In this document: in pieces, positions 10,541 to 20,924 of the stretch
Layout of the letters: each line of letters begins with the position of its first letter
How positions within the stretch are numbered: position 1 is the stretch's first letter
Origin: Urechidicola croceus
GTDB taxonomy: Bacteria; Bacteroidota; Bacteroidia; Flavobacteriales; Flavobacteriaceae
Reading direction: 5' to 3'
DNA: 64,000 nucleotides
Assembly (NCBI GenBank): GCA_905181865.1
Contig: CAJIZG010000003.1
Location: forward strand, 575,001-639,000
Translations under genes and position numbers: made by a program
Notes under the pieces: model-generated
The model's database searches: none
Seen by the model: only the letters and a program-made list of their open reading frames with translations
What the model was told of the DNA's origin: nothing

Positions 10541-13357
10541 TTGAAAAATTCGTTCAATATACTGGTATTCATGTTATTCGTTGGAAATGTCTTTGGCCAA
10601 ACGAATAAGATATATATTGATGCTACGCTAGATGTAAATACTTACGAATTAAAAATTCAGCAAAAAATAGAATTTTACAATAACGCGAACACCTCGTTAG
10701 ACACAATATTTCTTCACAATTGGATGAATTCATTTAGAGATAATGAAACACCACTTTCTAAAAGAATGATTGAAGACTACGATAAAGATCTCTATTTTAC
10801 AAAGGATAAATACCGAGGATATACAACGATAAATAATATTTCGGTTGATTTTGACCCCGTCAATTGGATTGAGCTCAAAAATGCCGCAGATATTATAGCG
10901 CTTTCCTTAAAAGAGCCTTTACTTCCTGGCCAATCTAAAATCATACAATTAACCTATTCTGTTAAAATCCCCTTGGATAAATTTACCAAATATGGTAGAA
11001 ATAAAAACACCTATTTTAACCTGAGATATTGGTATATGGTTCCTGCTCTCTATGACACTGAATGGAAGTTGATGAGTAATTTAAATATGGACGATTTATT
11101 AATGGATGTAGCAGATTACGAAATTGATCTAACCTTACCAGAAAATTACTTCTTAAATTCAAGTTTAAAGGAAACTGAAACATCAAAAGGCTCTAAAAAG
11201 ACCTATCATCTATCGGGTAAAAAAAGAGTTGATATCGAACTAAATATCAATTTGTTAGATGAATTCACAACATATAGAACAAATAATTTTGAAATTGAAT
11301 CAAATTTAAATTCAGACGATTTAAACTTAAAAATTAGAACGGAAATTTTAAATAGAGCACTCGAATATATCAAAGAAAATTTAGGTGATTTTCCACATGA
11401 AAAATTATTGATTAATAATGTTGCCTACACGAAAAACCCTGTTTATGGTTTTAGTCAACTTCCCTCCTTCTTGCAACCTTTTACACCTATTTTTGAGTGG
11501 GATATAAAAATGTTTAAGGCCTTAACAAGAACTTATATAGATAATTCAATACTGGTTAACCGAAGAGAAGACATGTGGCTAGCAGACGGAATTCAAAATT
11601 ACTTAATGATGAATTATGTCTCAAAATTCTACCCAGAGGTTAAGACTATTGGAGGCATTTCAAAAATATGGGGTGTTCGATCGTTCAATTTGGCAAAACT
11701 GAACTTTAATGATAAATATCCGTTCGTATATCAGTTTGCTGCAAGAAAAAATATAGATCAAGCTTTAACGACAAGAGCAGATTCTTTATCTAACTTTAAT
11801 TATAAAATTGTAAATAAATACAAAGCTGGTTTAGGAATCCGATATTTAGATGAATACATTGGCCATGAAATCATTCCTGAAAAAATAAAACAGTTTCACT
11901 CTCAAAATATTCTTCAATTAAGCAATAGCGCTGACTTTAGAGGTTTAGTAACGCCAGCAACTGACAAAGATCTATCATGGTTTTTTGGAGACTATGTTAA
12001 TTCTAAAAAGAAAATTGACTACACCATTAAAAGTATAAAGACGGAAGAGGATTCGATTAAGGTAACTCTTAAAAACAAACGAAATATCTCCCTCCCTATA
12101 GCACTTTATGGTATAAATAAAAATAAAATTTTATTTAAAAAATGGATTCCTAAGGTAGATTCTACCACCACAATCAATATTCCGAAAGATAGTATTGAAA
12201 GACTCTCTCTAAATTATCAATTTCACTATCCTGAATTAAATTTAAGAGATAACTGGAAAACTAGAAAGAATAGGTTATTTAATAGACCTCTCCAATTCAG
12301 ACCTTTTAAGGATGTAGAAGACCCTTATTACAATCAAGTTTTTTATACGCCAAGACTTAGCTATAATTATTATGACGGCTTTCAATTTGGACTATCGTTT
12401 TCAAACCAAGCTTTTTTAAACAAAAATTTTACGTATAAATTCTCACCTAATTATGGAATTAAATCCCAAGATTTCACAGGTAGCTTTTCTTTACTTTATG
12501 AATATACTCCAGAAGAAACGATTATAGATAGAATTAAAATAGGCGTCGCTGGAACTTATTTTCATTACGACGAAAATTTGGCATATCAAACATACACACC
12601 ATATGCTATCATTAATTTTAAAAGAAAAAGTTTACGAGATGTAGGTGGCAGTGCATTCATTCTTAGCCTTACAGCGATTGATAGGCAATTGGACCCGACT
12701 GATCCAAATCCTAATTTGGTAACAAATAAATACAATGTATTCAACATAGGCTATGCCTATTCCAAACCCGAAATCATCCAAGACTTTCGATATTCAACAA
12801 ATCTGCAAATAGAAAGTAATTTCACAAAACTATCTGCCGATTTGAGATATAGGCGATTGACAGACAGCAATAGACAGTTTGATTTCAGGGTCTTTCTTGG
12901 TGCTTTCTTGCATAATAAAACGAAGTCAGACTTTTTTAGTTATGGCCTGACTGAACAATCTGATTATCTATTTCGATTAAACTATTTCGGCCGATCGGAG
13001 GAATCAGGATTTTTTAGCCAGCAATATATTACCAATGAAGGTGGATTTAAATCCTATTTAGAACAAAATTATGCGAACCAATGGATGGGTTCGATAAATT
13101 CGAGTGTTGGACTTTGGAGATGGGTTGAGGTATATAATGATGTAGGACTTATGAAAAGTAAAAATCAACGTGTTTTCTTTGGTTATGAGAATGGAATACG
13201 TTTAAATTTTGTTCATGAGTTTCTAGAGGTCTATTTTCCAATGTATTCCAACAATGGATGGGAAATAAATGATCCAGGGTATGCCACCAAGATAAGATTC
13301 GTATTGACCATAAATCCTAAGAAAATTATAAATTTTGCTAAAAGAGGCTTCTTTTAG
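10541..13357 (+). CDS. Secreted M1-like peptidase homologue with C-terminal outer-membrane barrel
   Basis: A 938-residue protein with signal peptide MKNSFNILVFMLFVGNVFGQ. The start is TTG at 10541; the next ATG would remove half of the signal, so TTG is preferred. The N-terminal half follows the layout of M1 aminopeptidases (beta-sandwich opening, then a helical domain with MWLADGIQNYLMMNYV where M1 enzymes have WLNEGFA). The HExxH zinc motif expected just before it is absent (NSILVNRREDMWLADG), so peptidase activity is doubtful. From about residue 590 the protein alternates short aromatic strands and ends in GFF, typical of an outer-membrane beta-barrel. The role is unknown; a surface-anchored binding or chaperone function is possible. 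Confidence 0.7.
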   Translation: MKNSFNILVFMLFVGNVFGQTNKIYIDATLDVNTYELKIQQKIEFYNNANTSLDTIFLHNWMNSFRDNETPLSKRMIEDYDKDLYFTKDKYRGYTTINNISVDFDPVNWIELKNAADIIALSLKEPLLPGQSKIIQLTYSVKIPLDKFTKYGRNKNTYFNLRYWYMVPALYDTEWKLMSNLNMDDLLMDVADYEIDLTLPENYFLNSSLKETETSKGSKKTYHLSGKKRVDIELNINLLDEFTTYRTNNFEIESNLNSDDLNLKIRTEILNRALEYIKENLGDFPHEKLLINNVAYTKNPVYGFSQLPSFLQPFTPIFEWDIKMFKALTRTYIDNSILVNRREDMWLADGIQNYLMMNYVSKFYPEVKTIGGISKIWGVRSFNLAKLNFNDKYPFVYQFAARKNIDQALTTRADSLSNFNYKIVNKYKAGLGIRYLDEYIGHEIIPEKIKQFHSQNILQLSNSADFRGLVTPATDKDLSWFFGDYVNSKKKIDYTIKSIKTEEDSIKVTLKNKRNISLPIALYGINKNKILFKKWIPKVDSTTTINIPKDSIERLSLNYQFHYPELNLRDNWKTRKNRLFNRPLQFRPFKDVEDPYYNQVFYTPRLSYNYYDGFQFGLSFSNQAFLNKNFTYKFSPNYGIKSQDFTGSFSLLYEYTPEETIIDRIKIGVAGTYFHYDENLAYQTYTPYAIINFKRKSLRDVGGSAFILSLTAIDRQLDPTDPNPNLVTNKYNVFNIGYAYSKPEIIQDFRYSTNLQIESNFTKLSADLRYRRLTDSNRQFDFRVFLGAFLHNKTKSDFFSYGLTEQSDYLFRLNYFGRSEESGFFSQQYITNEGGFKSYLEQNYANQWMGSINSSVGLWRWVEVYNDVGLMKSKNQRVFFGYENGIRLNFVHEFLEVYFPMYSNNGWEINDPGYATKIRFVLTINPKKIINFAKRGFF

Positions 13358-13407
13358 TTTCAAAAGTGTAATTTAAATTAAGGTTTCCATATTAATTCAA
13401 ATTTCAT

Positions 13408-13415
13408 TACTTTTG
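13408..13415 (+). promoter_or_regulatory. -7 box (TACTTTTG) of the E1 fusion gene
   Basis: TACTTTTG fits TAnnTTTG exactly and lies 20 bases before the ATG at 13436. It follows a short AT-rich gap after the preceding barrel protein, which suggests separate transcription. Confidence 0.6.
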
Positions 13416-13435
13416 TAATACCGTAAAGGCATTCA

Positions 13436-15889
13436 ATGATTCAAGAGAAAACTTCTACAACTTCAAAACAACTTTCTTTCGAAGAGTTTAAAAGTGAAAT
13501 TTTAAACGATTATCGAATCGCTGTTCTCAGCAGAGAATGCAGTATTATAGGACGTAGAGAAGTTTTAACTGGAAAAGGAAAATTCGGAATTTTTGGTGAT
13601 GGTAAAGAAGTACCACAATTAGCCATGGCCAAAGCTTTTAAAAAAGGAGACTTTCGATCCGGATATTACCGCGACCAAACGTTTATGATGGCCATTGGCA
13701 TGTTAACACCGCAAAAGCTATTTGCGGGCTTATATGCACATACTGATATTAAGGCAGAACCGTTTTCTGCAGGTAGACAAATGGGAGCACATTATGCTTC
13801 TCATAGTTTACATGAAGATGGAAGTTGGAAAAATCTTACAGAACAGTACAATGTTTGTGCGGATATGTCTTCTACAGCCTCGCAAATGCCTAGATTATTA
13901 GGATTGGCACAAGCTTCAAAAATATATAGAGAATTGGATTCTTTAAAGGAGCATGGAGTAAAATTTTCATCTGAAGGAAATGAAATAGCTTGGGGCACCA
14001 TTGGAAACGCAAGTACCAGTGAAGGTTTGTTTTTTGAAACAATAAATGCCGCAGGAGTTTTGCAAGTGCCAACAATTATTAGTGTTTGGGATGACGAATA
14101 TGGGATTTCTGTTCATCAAAAACACCACACTACCAAAGAAAGTATTTCTGAAGCATTAAAAGGTTTTGAAAGAAATAATGAGCAAAAGGGTTTTGAAATT
14201 ATAACAGTTAAAGGATGGGATTACGTAAAACTAATTGACTGCTACAACAAGGCCGCTAAACTAAGTAGAGAAGAGCATATACCCATTCTTATACATGTAA
14301 CTGAATTGACACAGCCTCAAGGGCATTCAACTTCTGGATCACATGAACGATATAAATCAAAAAAACGTCTTCAATGGGAAAAAGATTTTGATTGTAATAA
14401 AAAAATGAGAGAATGGATATTAGATTTTGAATTAGAATCTAATGGTGAAATACTGCGTTTTGTTGAAAGTGAAGAGGAACTATTAACGATAGAAAAAGAG
14501 GCCAAAAAAGAAGTTATAAAAGCTAAAAAGGATGCTTCGGCTGCTTATTTAGCTCCCCTGAAGTCATTGCAAAAACAAGCTGTTTTATTATTAAAAGCAG
14601 CAGCTAGTTTTAGTAAAAACAAAGTTTTTATTGAAAAATTAACAACTTCATTACAATCCATTATAGAAGTCAGTAGACGCGACATTTACGACACGATACG
14701 GAAATCTTTCTTATACCTTACTGATGAACATTCAACTGAAAAATCGAATTTAATCAAATGGTTTAATGCGGAAAAATTGAAGTCACAAGAAATTTATAAT
14801 TCTTTATTATACAACGATGGTGATTCTGGAATTACAAAAGTAAAAAATGTAATACCTACTTATGATGATAGCCTGCCCTTGGTAGATGGAAGAATTATAA
14901 TTAGAGATAACTTTGAGGCCTTATTTAAAAAATATCCACATGCACTTGCGTTTGGTGAAGATGTTGGACAAATTGGAGATGTAAATCAAGGAATGGAAGG
15001 TCTTCAGAAAAAGTTTGGTGAAATACGTGTTGCTGATACAGGTATTCGAGAACCTACTATTATTGGTCAAGGAGTTGGTTTGGCTTTAAGAGGGCTGCGC
15101 CCTATTGCAGAAATTCAATATATCGATTATTTAGTATTTGCCTTGCAAACACTTACAGATGATGTTGCCTGTCTACGTTATAGAACTTTTGGTAAACAGA
15201 GAGTCCCTCTAATTATAAGAACTAGAGGACACAGATTAGAAGGAGTTTGGCATTCAGGCTCACCTATCTCAATGATTTTGGGCTCTTTACGAGGAATTGT
15301 AGTTCTTGTTCCTAGAAACATGATGAAGGCTGCCGGATTTTACAACACACTATTGAAAAGTGATGAACCAGCGCTCGTAATAGAATGCTTAAATGGCTAC
15401 AGACTAAAAGAAACTATCCCAACAAATTTAGGGGAATTCACCACTCCCGTTGGTGAGGTGGAGGTTTTAACCGAAGGAACAGATATTACCATCGTTTCCT
15501 ATGGATCTACCTTACGCATTGTTCAAGAAACCTTTACTCTTCTGGCACAGGCGGATATCGCTGTAGAAATTATTGATATTCAAAGTTTATTGCCTTTTGA
15601 TATTAAACATGATATTGTGAAGAGTCTACAAAAAACCAATCGACTAATGATTGTAGATGAAGATGTACCTGGTGGAGGATCAGCCTATATTCTTCAAGAA
15701 GTTTTAGAAAAACAAAATGGCTATCAGTATTTAGATAGCAAACCTATTACTGTTACTTCAAAAGCACACCGCCCTGCTTATGGCTCTGATGGTGATTATT
15801 TTTCTAAACCTAATTCAAATGATATTTTTGAAGCTGCGTATAACATCATGCATGAAAACAATCCTTCCAAATATCCCGCCCTATTCTAG
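13436..15889 (+). CDS. 2-oxoacid dehydrogenase E1, alpha and beta subunits fused
   Basis: An 817-residue fusion. Residues about 30-340 match the E1 alpha subunit, with the thiamine diphosphate region GNASTSEG and the phosphorylation-loop-like QPQGHSTSGSHERY. Residues about 480-810 match E1 beta, with HALAFGEDVGQIGDVNQGME and RVADTGIREPTIIGQGVGLA. Thiamine-dependent E1 decarboxylates a 2-oxoacid and passes the acyl group to lipoyl-E2. The alpha/beta arrangement is that of the branched-chain or pyruvate type, and Bacteroidota commonly carry this fused form as the branched-chain oxoacid enzyme. No E2 or E3 gene is nearby, so substrate assignment is by family only. Confidence 0.9.
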   Translation: MIQEKTSTTSKQLSFEEFKSEILNDYRIAVLSRECSIIGRREVLTGKGKFGIFGDGKEVPQLAMAKAFKKGDFRSGYYRDQTFMMAIGMLTPQKLFAGLYAHTDIKAEPFSAGRQMGAHYASHSLHEDGSWKNLTEQYNVCADMSSTASQMPRLLGLAQASKIYRELDSLKEHGVKFSSEGNEIAWGTIGNASTSEGLFFETINAAGVLQVPTIISVWDDEYGISVHQKHHTTKESISEALKGFERNNEQKGFEIITVKGWDYVKLIDCYNKAAKLSREEHIPILIHVTELTQPQGHSTSGSHERYKSKKRLQWEKDFDCNKKMREWILDFELESNGEILRFVESEEELLTIEKEAKKEVIKAKKDASAAYLAPLKSLQKQAVLLLKAAASFSKNKVFIEKLTTSLQSIIEVSRRDIYDTIRKSFLYLTDEHSTEKSNLIKWFNAEKLKSQEIYNSLLYNDGDSGITKVKNVIPTYDDSLPLVDGRIIIRDNFEALFKKYPHALAFGEDVGQIGDVNQGMEGLQKKFGEIRVADTGIREPTIIGQGVGLALRGLRPIAEIQYIDYLVFALQTLTDDVACLRYRTFGKQRVPLIIRTRGHRLEGVWHSGSPISMILGSLRGIVVLVPRNMMKAAGFYNTLLKSDEPALVIECLNGYRLKETIPTNLGEFTTPVGEVEVLTEGTDITIVSYGSTLRIVQETFTLLAQADIAVEIIDIQSLLPFDIKHDIVKSLQKTNRLMIVDEDVPGGGSAYILQEVLEKQNGYQYLDSKPITVTSKAHRPAYGSDGDYFSKPNSNDIFEAAYNIMHENNPSKYPALF

Positions 15890-15906
15890 CGCGTAAATTT
15901 GAATAT

Positions 15907-17178
15907 TTAATTTCGAAGTAATTTATTTCCAACAGCACATTGCAAACACTTTTTATGATTGCAATATTCATTTTTAAGTTGTAATAATGCCTGCGTCTCA
16001 AAAGCGTTTGAACACGGTAAATTTAATTTCGAAAATTGATCAATAATACTATTTTTTTCTGGTTTCAATTCCTTAACCAATTGCAAGAACTCAGGTATAT
16101 CTATTGTACCAATATGCTTCAAATACAAAAATTTCAAAGGAATTATCGTATTAATGATGAGCAAATCTATATATGATTTTGTCAGTTTCTTTACACGCGG
16201 TTTTGATTCCTTATCAAAAGTATAATGTGTATTCCAAAATTTTGAGGTTGAAACTCCAAAAAATTGATAAAAATCTTCCATATTTTCTAGTGCCATTAGT
16301 TTAGAGAAAACATTTTGATACATACTGAATAGATTAGCCAACTGTGAAATCCTAATAGTCGGAAAATTCGCAGGTCGTAATCTGAAATACTGTACAGAAC
16401 TCAATCCAATTGACCGTAATCTATACTTTTTAGATTGAAATTTATATTCTTTTCTCAAAGCTTGAGCATACTTTCCTTCACTGTTTTCATTTAACATACC
16501 GAGTTCTCCAAAAAACAAACTTTCCAATCGAAAAACATCTTGTTGTTCCTTCTTAACAATGCCAAAATCTAGAGAACACGCCATTTGAAAAAATGCGTCG
16601 GCATTAACTTTCAAGCCGAAATTCTTACATAGTAATTGAAACAATACTGCTTCCCAATTAAACTTTGATTCCTCCAATAAAATTAGTATTTCAGTTGCCT
16701 TAGATTCCAATCGTTCTATATACAATCGCTCAAGCCAATTGTTCATAGTAAAGGATTCTACCGTTACAATATCATTTTCACAAAAAATCCATTTTCGATC
16801 TTTCAAAAATAAACGATTGTAGTTGTTCAATAGTTGCTTCGAAACATATTTATTCAATTCTAACGTTGGAATCTTTTGATTATCCATCCCAAATACAGCA
16901 ACATCTTCCTCCCAAACTACATGTAATATCACGGCATCATAATTTGTATCTATTTCATGATTATGCGCATACCAATCTGACGCTTTTAAATGAATCTCAA
17001 CATTCCCAGCCCATAACTGCTCCCCTATTTGAATTTTTGCATTAAAAAAATCAGGCCCTGAATTAAAATTAGTAAGTCCTACAGATTGAATGTGTAGTTC
17101 TGTAAAATCAGAAGTATATAACTGTGTCGTAAAAAACAATTTATTCTTCCATATAAAATGTAGTAATTCCTCTTTCAT
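15907..17178 (-). CDS. DUF2851 family protein
   Basis: About 423 residues, conserved in Bacteroidota, function unknown. Recognisable family stretches are LHIQSVGLTNFNSGPDFFNA, LWAGNVEIHLKASDWYAHNH and DAVILHVVWEED near the N-terminus. There is a small cysteine cluster (CNHKKCLQC) at the C-terminus that might bind a metal. I place the start at the ATG at 17178 (MKEELLHFIWK), not 42 bases upstream, because a -7-like box (TACCTTTA, 17215-17208) lies inside the longer version. It converges on the E1 gene with only 17 bases between stops. Confidence 0.85.
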   Translation of the reverse strand: MKEELLHFIWKNKLFFTTQLYTSDFTELHIQSVGLTNFNSGPDFFNAKIQIGEQLWAGNVEIHLKASDWYAHNHEIDTNYDAVILHVVWEEDVAVFGMDNQKIPTLELNKYVSKQLLNNYNRLFLKDRKWIFCENDIVTVESFTMNNWLERLYIERLESKATEILILLEESKFNWEAVLFQLLCKNFGLKVNADAFFQMACSLDFGIVKKEQQDVFRLESLFFGELGMLNENSEGKYAQALRKEYKFQSKKYRLRSIGLSSVQYFRLRPANFPTIRISQLANLFSMYQNVFSKLMALENMEDFYQFFGVSTSKFWNTHYTFDKESKPRVKKLTKSYIDLLIINTIIPLKFLYLKHIGTIDIPEFLQLVKELKPEKNSIIDQFSKLNLPCSNAFETQALLQLKNEYCNHKKCLQCAVGNKLLRN

Positions 17179-17207
17179 AGCAGTGAAAATAAGTATCGAA
17201 TCCACTT

Positions 17208-17215
17208 TAAAGGTA
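17208..17215 (-). promoter_or_regulatory. -7-like box (TACCTTTA) of DUF2851 gene
   Basis: Seven of eight positions fit TAnnTTTG, 29 bases before the preferred ATG at 17178. Its position inside a longer possible reading frame argues for the shorter protein. Confidence 0.4.
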
Positions 17216-17306
17216 CACATTTTATAGAACCACTAATAATAGTAATCATAAAAATGAAAGAACCAACTAAATATTTACGTTCTTTACAATCAGAATAAAA
17301 CTCTTT

Positions 17307-17939
17307 ATGGAAAGTATTGATAAGTTATATTGGCGTTATGCAACTAAAAAATTTGACGCAATTAAAAAATTGACTAATGTACAACTAGAAGTGCTGAAAA
17401 ATGCTTTTAATTTAACGGCAACATCTTATGGTTTGCAACCTTTAAAGTTGTTAGTAATCAACAATAAAGACGTTCAAAATTCTTTAAAACCTTTTGCCTA
17501 TAATCAATCACAAGTTGTTGATTGCTCTCATTTATTAGTGATCTGTATTCGTACCGATATTAATGCTAATTATGTGGATGCTCGATTCGATTTAGAAAAA
17601 GAAATACGAGGAACATCTGAAGAAGTAATTTCTAATTTTCGTTCTTTCTTAAAAAAGACAATCGATTCTCAAAGTGCTGAATCAATTGAAAAATCGGCAG
17701 TCAATCAAGCATACATCACCCTTGGTAATTTAATGACGATCTGCGCTTTTGAAGAAATTGACTCCTGCCCAATGGAAGGTTTTATTCCTCAAAAGTTTGA
17801 CGAAACTTTGAATTTGGCAGCTAAAAATTTAAAATCAATTTTACTACTTCCAGTAGGTTTTAGGGCAAGTGATGATCCTATGAGCAATCTTAAAAAAGTA
17901 CGGAGTTCCTTGGACGACACCATCATATCTATAGACTAA
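17307..17939 (+). CDS. NAD(P)H-dependent nitroreductase-family oxidoreductase
   Basis: A 210-residue protein of normal length for the FMN-binding nitroreductase family (NfsB-like). It opens with the typical LYWRYATKKFDAIKKLT, in which the R-x-x-K-x-F pattern contacts FMN, and has TATSYGLQPLKLLVINNK, a strand-loop conserved in NfsB homologues. The C-terminal LLPVGFRASDDPMSNLKKVR is also typical. Such enzymes reduce nitro compounds, quinones or flavins; the physiological substrate is not clear. It is divergent from DUF2851. Confidence 0.88.
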   Translation: MESIDKLYWRYATKKFDAIKKLTNVQLEVLKNAFNLTATSYGLQPLKLLVINNKDVQNSLKPFAYNQSQVVDCSHLLVICIRTDINANYVDARFDLEKEIRGTSEEVISNFRSFLKKTIDSQSAESIEKSAVNQAYITLGNLMTICAFEEIDSCPMEGFIPQKFDETLNLAAKNLKSILLLPVGFRASDDPMSNLKKVRSSLDDTIISID

Positions 17940-17997
17940 TATTACAGTTATTTAGCAGCCATGTTTTCTGTCTTTGCTAGACATACCAAGAACAACT

Positions 17998-19455
17998 ATG
18001 ACCATGATAAAAAATTTAGAACCTCAGGCCGTTTGGAATAATTTTGCAAATCTAAATGCCATTCCACGTGCATCAAAAAAGGAAGAACGCGTTGTTAAAT
18101 TTATAATATCCTTCGCAGAAAATTTAGGTCTAGAAACAATTGTCGATGCCGTTCAAAATGTTCTTATAAAAAAGCGTGCCACTGCTGGCATGGAAGATCG
18201 AAAAACAGTTGTACTTCAAAGCCATTTAGATATGGTACATCAAAAGAATAACGAAACTACTTTTGACTTTGATAAAGATGGTATCCAAATGTTTGTGGAT
18301 GGAGATTGGGTAAAGGCAGATGGCACCACTCTCGGCGCAGACAACGGTTTAGGCGTTGCTTCGATCATGGCAATTCTCGAATCAGATACCATCAAACACC
18401 CAGCTATTGAAGCCTTATTCACCATTGATGAAGAAACAGGTATGACAGGCGCTATGAACTTGGTACCTGGTTTTTTATCTGGTGCTATTTTATTAAATTT
18501 AGACACGGAGGATGATGATGAAATTGGCGTAGGTTGCGCCGGTGGTGTGGATCTTACAGCAACTAAGAAATATATTCTCGAAGACATTACTAACAATACG
18601 CCTGCATTTAAAATAACTGTAAAAGGATTACAAGGTGGACATTCTGGAATGGATATTCACAAAGGATTAGGCAATGCCAACAAACTCATGAATAGAGTTT
18701 TGTATGCAGTACGTAAAAGCATTCAAATAGCTGAAATTGATGGAGGCGGATTGCGAAACGCCATACCAAGAGAAAGTAATACTATAATTATAACTCCTAA
18801 TACGGAAAATTTTATAACGTCTTTTGAACGTATAAAAGATGAAATTAAAACGGAATACAGTACGCTTGAAAAAGAGTTGGAAATAACTTACTCTTCTATC
18901 CAAACCCCTATTTCGGTGCTTTCAACAGCAGATCAAGACCTTCTTTTAAAAGTTTTATATGCTACTTTTAATGGCGTTTTCAGGATGAGTCCGGATATTG
19001 AAGATTTAGTAGAAACCTCCAATAATATTGCAAGGGTCATTGTGAAAAACGGTTCTATTAAAGTATTATGTTTAACGCGCTCTTCTATAGAGTCTGGTAA
19101 ATGGGATATGGCAAACACCTTAGAAAATATATTTAGTTTAGGCGGATTCTCAGTAGAATTTGGCGACTCTTACCCCGGTTGGAAACCAAATCCTGATTCG
19201 GAAATACTAAAAACTATGAGTAGTCTATATGAGGCGTTATTTAATAAAAAACCGAATATTTTAGCCTGTCATGCTGGGTTGGAATGTGGTCTTTTGGGTA
19301 CCCATTATCCTAATTTGGATATGATTTCATTCGGTCCCACAATTCGTGGAGCTCATTCCCCAGACGAAAGGGCATCTATCAGCTCTACACAAAAATATTG
19401 GGAATTCCTTATCGCGGTATTGGAAAATATTCCAACCCGCGACACACGGAATTAA
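17998..19455 (+). CDS. pepD: Cytosolic aminoacyl-histidine dipeptidase (PepD, M20 family)
   Basis: About 485 residues, the usual PepD length, with zinc-binding M20 motifs in order: LQSHLDMVHQ, GTTLGADNGLGVA, FTIDEETGMTGA, LNLDTEDDDEIG and, near the end, CHAGLECGLLG and FGPTIRGAHSPDERA. PepD (carnosinase-like) hydrolyses Xaa-His and other dipeptides in the cytosol with two zinc ions. A longer frame begins with TTG at 17974, but that codon lies inside a -7-like TGTCTTTG (17969-17976), so the ATG at 17998 or the one at 18004 (MIKNLEPQAVW) is preferred. Confidence 0.93.
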   Translation: MTMIKNLEPQAVWNNFANLNAIPRASKKEERVVKFIISFAENLGLETIVDAVQNVLIKKRATAGMEDRKTVVLQSHLDMVHQKNNETTFDFDKDGIQMFVDGDWVKADGTTLGADNGLGVASIMAILESDTIKHPAIEALFTIDEETGMTGAMNLVPGFLSGAILLNLDTEDDDEIGVGCAGGVDLTATKKYILEDITNNTPAFKITVKGLQGGHSGMDIHKGLGNANKLMNRVLYAVRKSIQIAEIDGGGLRNAIPRESNTIIITPNTENFITSFERIKDEIKTEYSTLEKELEITYSSIQTPISVLSTADQDLLLKVLYATFNGVFRMSPDIEDLVETSNNIARVIVKNGSIKVLCLTRSSIESGKWDMANTLENIFSLGGFSVEFGDSYPGWKPNPDSEILKTMSSLYEALFNKKPNILACHAGLECGLLGTHYPNLDMISFGPTIRGAHSPDERASISSTQKYWEFLIAVLENIPTRDTRN

Positions 19456-19592
19456 GCAAATATCTTATAGACCATCTAGTATTTTTAAATTGTATTTTGG
19501 AAGTTAAAAATAATCCCTATTTTAGTCCTTCAACAGTAATGTATTTTGAATAGTGTTTTCAAAAACGCATAGCTGCACCAAAATCAATTTTA

Positions 19593-20606
19593 ATGAAAAA
19601 AACAGTAAAAACCGGAATTCTATCTTTTGGGATGTCTGGAAAATTATTTCATGCTCCTTTTTTTGAAGAGAACGATAATTTTGAATTAACAGCCATCGTA
19701 GAACGTACCAAAAAAAATGCTCAAGAGGAGTATCCTACTATAAAAAGTTATGACAGTGTTAATGAAATACTCGCAGATCCTAGCATTGAACTAATTGTTA
19801 TAAACACACCAAACGGAACTCATTTTGAGTATGCAATGCAGGCTTTAAGAGCAAAAAAACACGTTCTCGTTGAGAAGCCATTTACCGTAACATCAGCACA
19901 AGCCAAACAACTATTTGAGGAAGGTAAAAAAAATAACTGCTTTGCTATGCCTTACCAAAATCGAAGATATGACAGTGATCTCTTAGCTGTAAAAGAGATC
20001 TTAGATTCCGGAAAATTGGGGGAATTAGTAGAAGCACATATTCGATATGATAGATACAATATTGAAATTGGTACCAAACCTGCAAAGGAACATGACATTC
20101 CTGGAAGTGGATTATTTTACAATCTAGGGCCACATATTATAGATGCTACTATTGCGCTATTTGGCATTCCTGTGAAATGGACTAAAACCCTTGGCAAGCA
20201 TAGACCAAATACCTTGGTAGACGATTACGCACACGTACATTTACAATACCCAGACGATTTAAACGTATATATAACTGCAAGTCTTATGGTTGCCGAAGAA
20301 CGTCCGGCTTTCGTACTTAATGGTACTAAAGGTTCTTTTGCTAAAATGCGTTCTGACATTCAAGAGAGTCAGTTAAAACTGAATATGAAACCAAACGACC
20401 TCTACTTTGGTATTGAAGCAGAAAATATGAAAGGTAAACTCACTACAATTTCATCGGAAGGGATAAAAACTAAAGAAGAGATTACGTCCAAAAGGTCATC
20501 CTACCGACATATTTTGGAGGATGTCTATCAATCCATTAGAGAAGGAAAACCATATCCTGTAACGGAAGAACATATCATTACACAATTAGAAATTTTGGAA
20601 GCTTAA
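19593..20606 (+). CDS. Gfo/Idh/MocA family NAD(P)-dependent oxidoreductase
   Basis: A 337-residue two-domain dehydrogenase. The N-terminal Rossmann domain starts VKTGILSFGMSGKLFHAPFF, like the YdgJ/MviM branch (G-x-x-G-x-x-F-H-A-P-F). The catalytic EKP motif is present in HVLVEKPFTVTSAQAK. The C-terminal domain carries GSGLFYNLGPHIIDATIALF, with the histidine expected to assist hydride transfer. The substrate is probably a sugar or inositol derivative but cannot be fixed from sequence. A long relic-filled gap follows. Confidence 0.9.
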   Translation: MKKTVKTGILSFGMSGKLFHAPFFEENDNFELTAIVERTKKNAQEEYPTIKSYDSVNEILADPSIELIVINTPNGTHFEYAMQALRAKKHVLVEKPFTVTSAQAKQLFEEGKKNNCFAMPYQNRRYDSDLLAVKEILDSGKLGELVEAHIRYDRYNIEIGTKPAKEHDIPGSGLFYNLGPHIIDATIALFGIPVKWTKTLGKHRPNTLVDDYAHVHLQYPDDLNVYITASLMVAEERPAFVLNGTKGSFAKMRSDIQESQLKLNMKPNDLYFGIEAENMKGKLTTISSEGIKTKEEITSKRSSYRHILEDVYQSIREGKPYPVTEEHIITQLEILEA

Positions 20607-20699
20607 AAATTATATTAACACCTTCGCATCATCGGGTGCATCATGCGCGTAACCCTTTATATATTGATACGAATTATTGCAATCTATTGAGCATCTGGT

Positions 20700-20924
20700 A
20701 TAAATCAAGATGAAGAAAGAGACATTCAAATTGAATATGGTATTACACGAGAAATGGATTCTGGGAATTTTCGAGATGTCTATTTTGGAGAATTTATTAC
20801 TTTATTTAAAGACGCGTATCATGCCCCAGATTTTAAAATTAATTTCTTTATGCTATCATGCAACAGGTTGAAATCATACTGGAGAGCGTCAAAAAGTAAA
20901 AATGGTGAGAGCCGTTTATTTTAA
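20700..20924 (+). pseudogene. C-terminal remnant of an unidentified gene
   Basis: A 74-codon frame without a start codon reads INQDEERDIQIEYGITREMD, then GNFRDVYFGEFITLFKDAYH, and ends in a TAA. The composition is protein-like and the frame is open, but no family is recognised. A stop lies directly upstream in the same frame, so the original N-terminus has been lost. Confidence 0.35.

Noticed and set aside
18061-18080. CACGTG-containing site as a ParB parS site
   Set aside because: It is inside pepD and lacks the full palindrome TGTTTCACGTGAAACA; no parS was found near parB either.
18240-18596. 118-codon minus-strand frame
   Set aside because: Antisense to the zinc-site region of pepD; no family resemblance.
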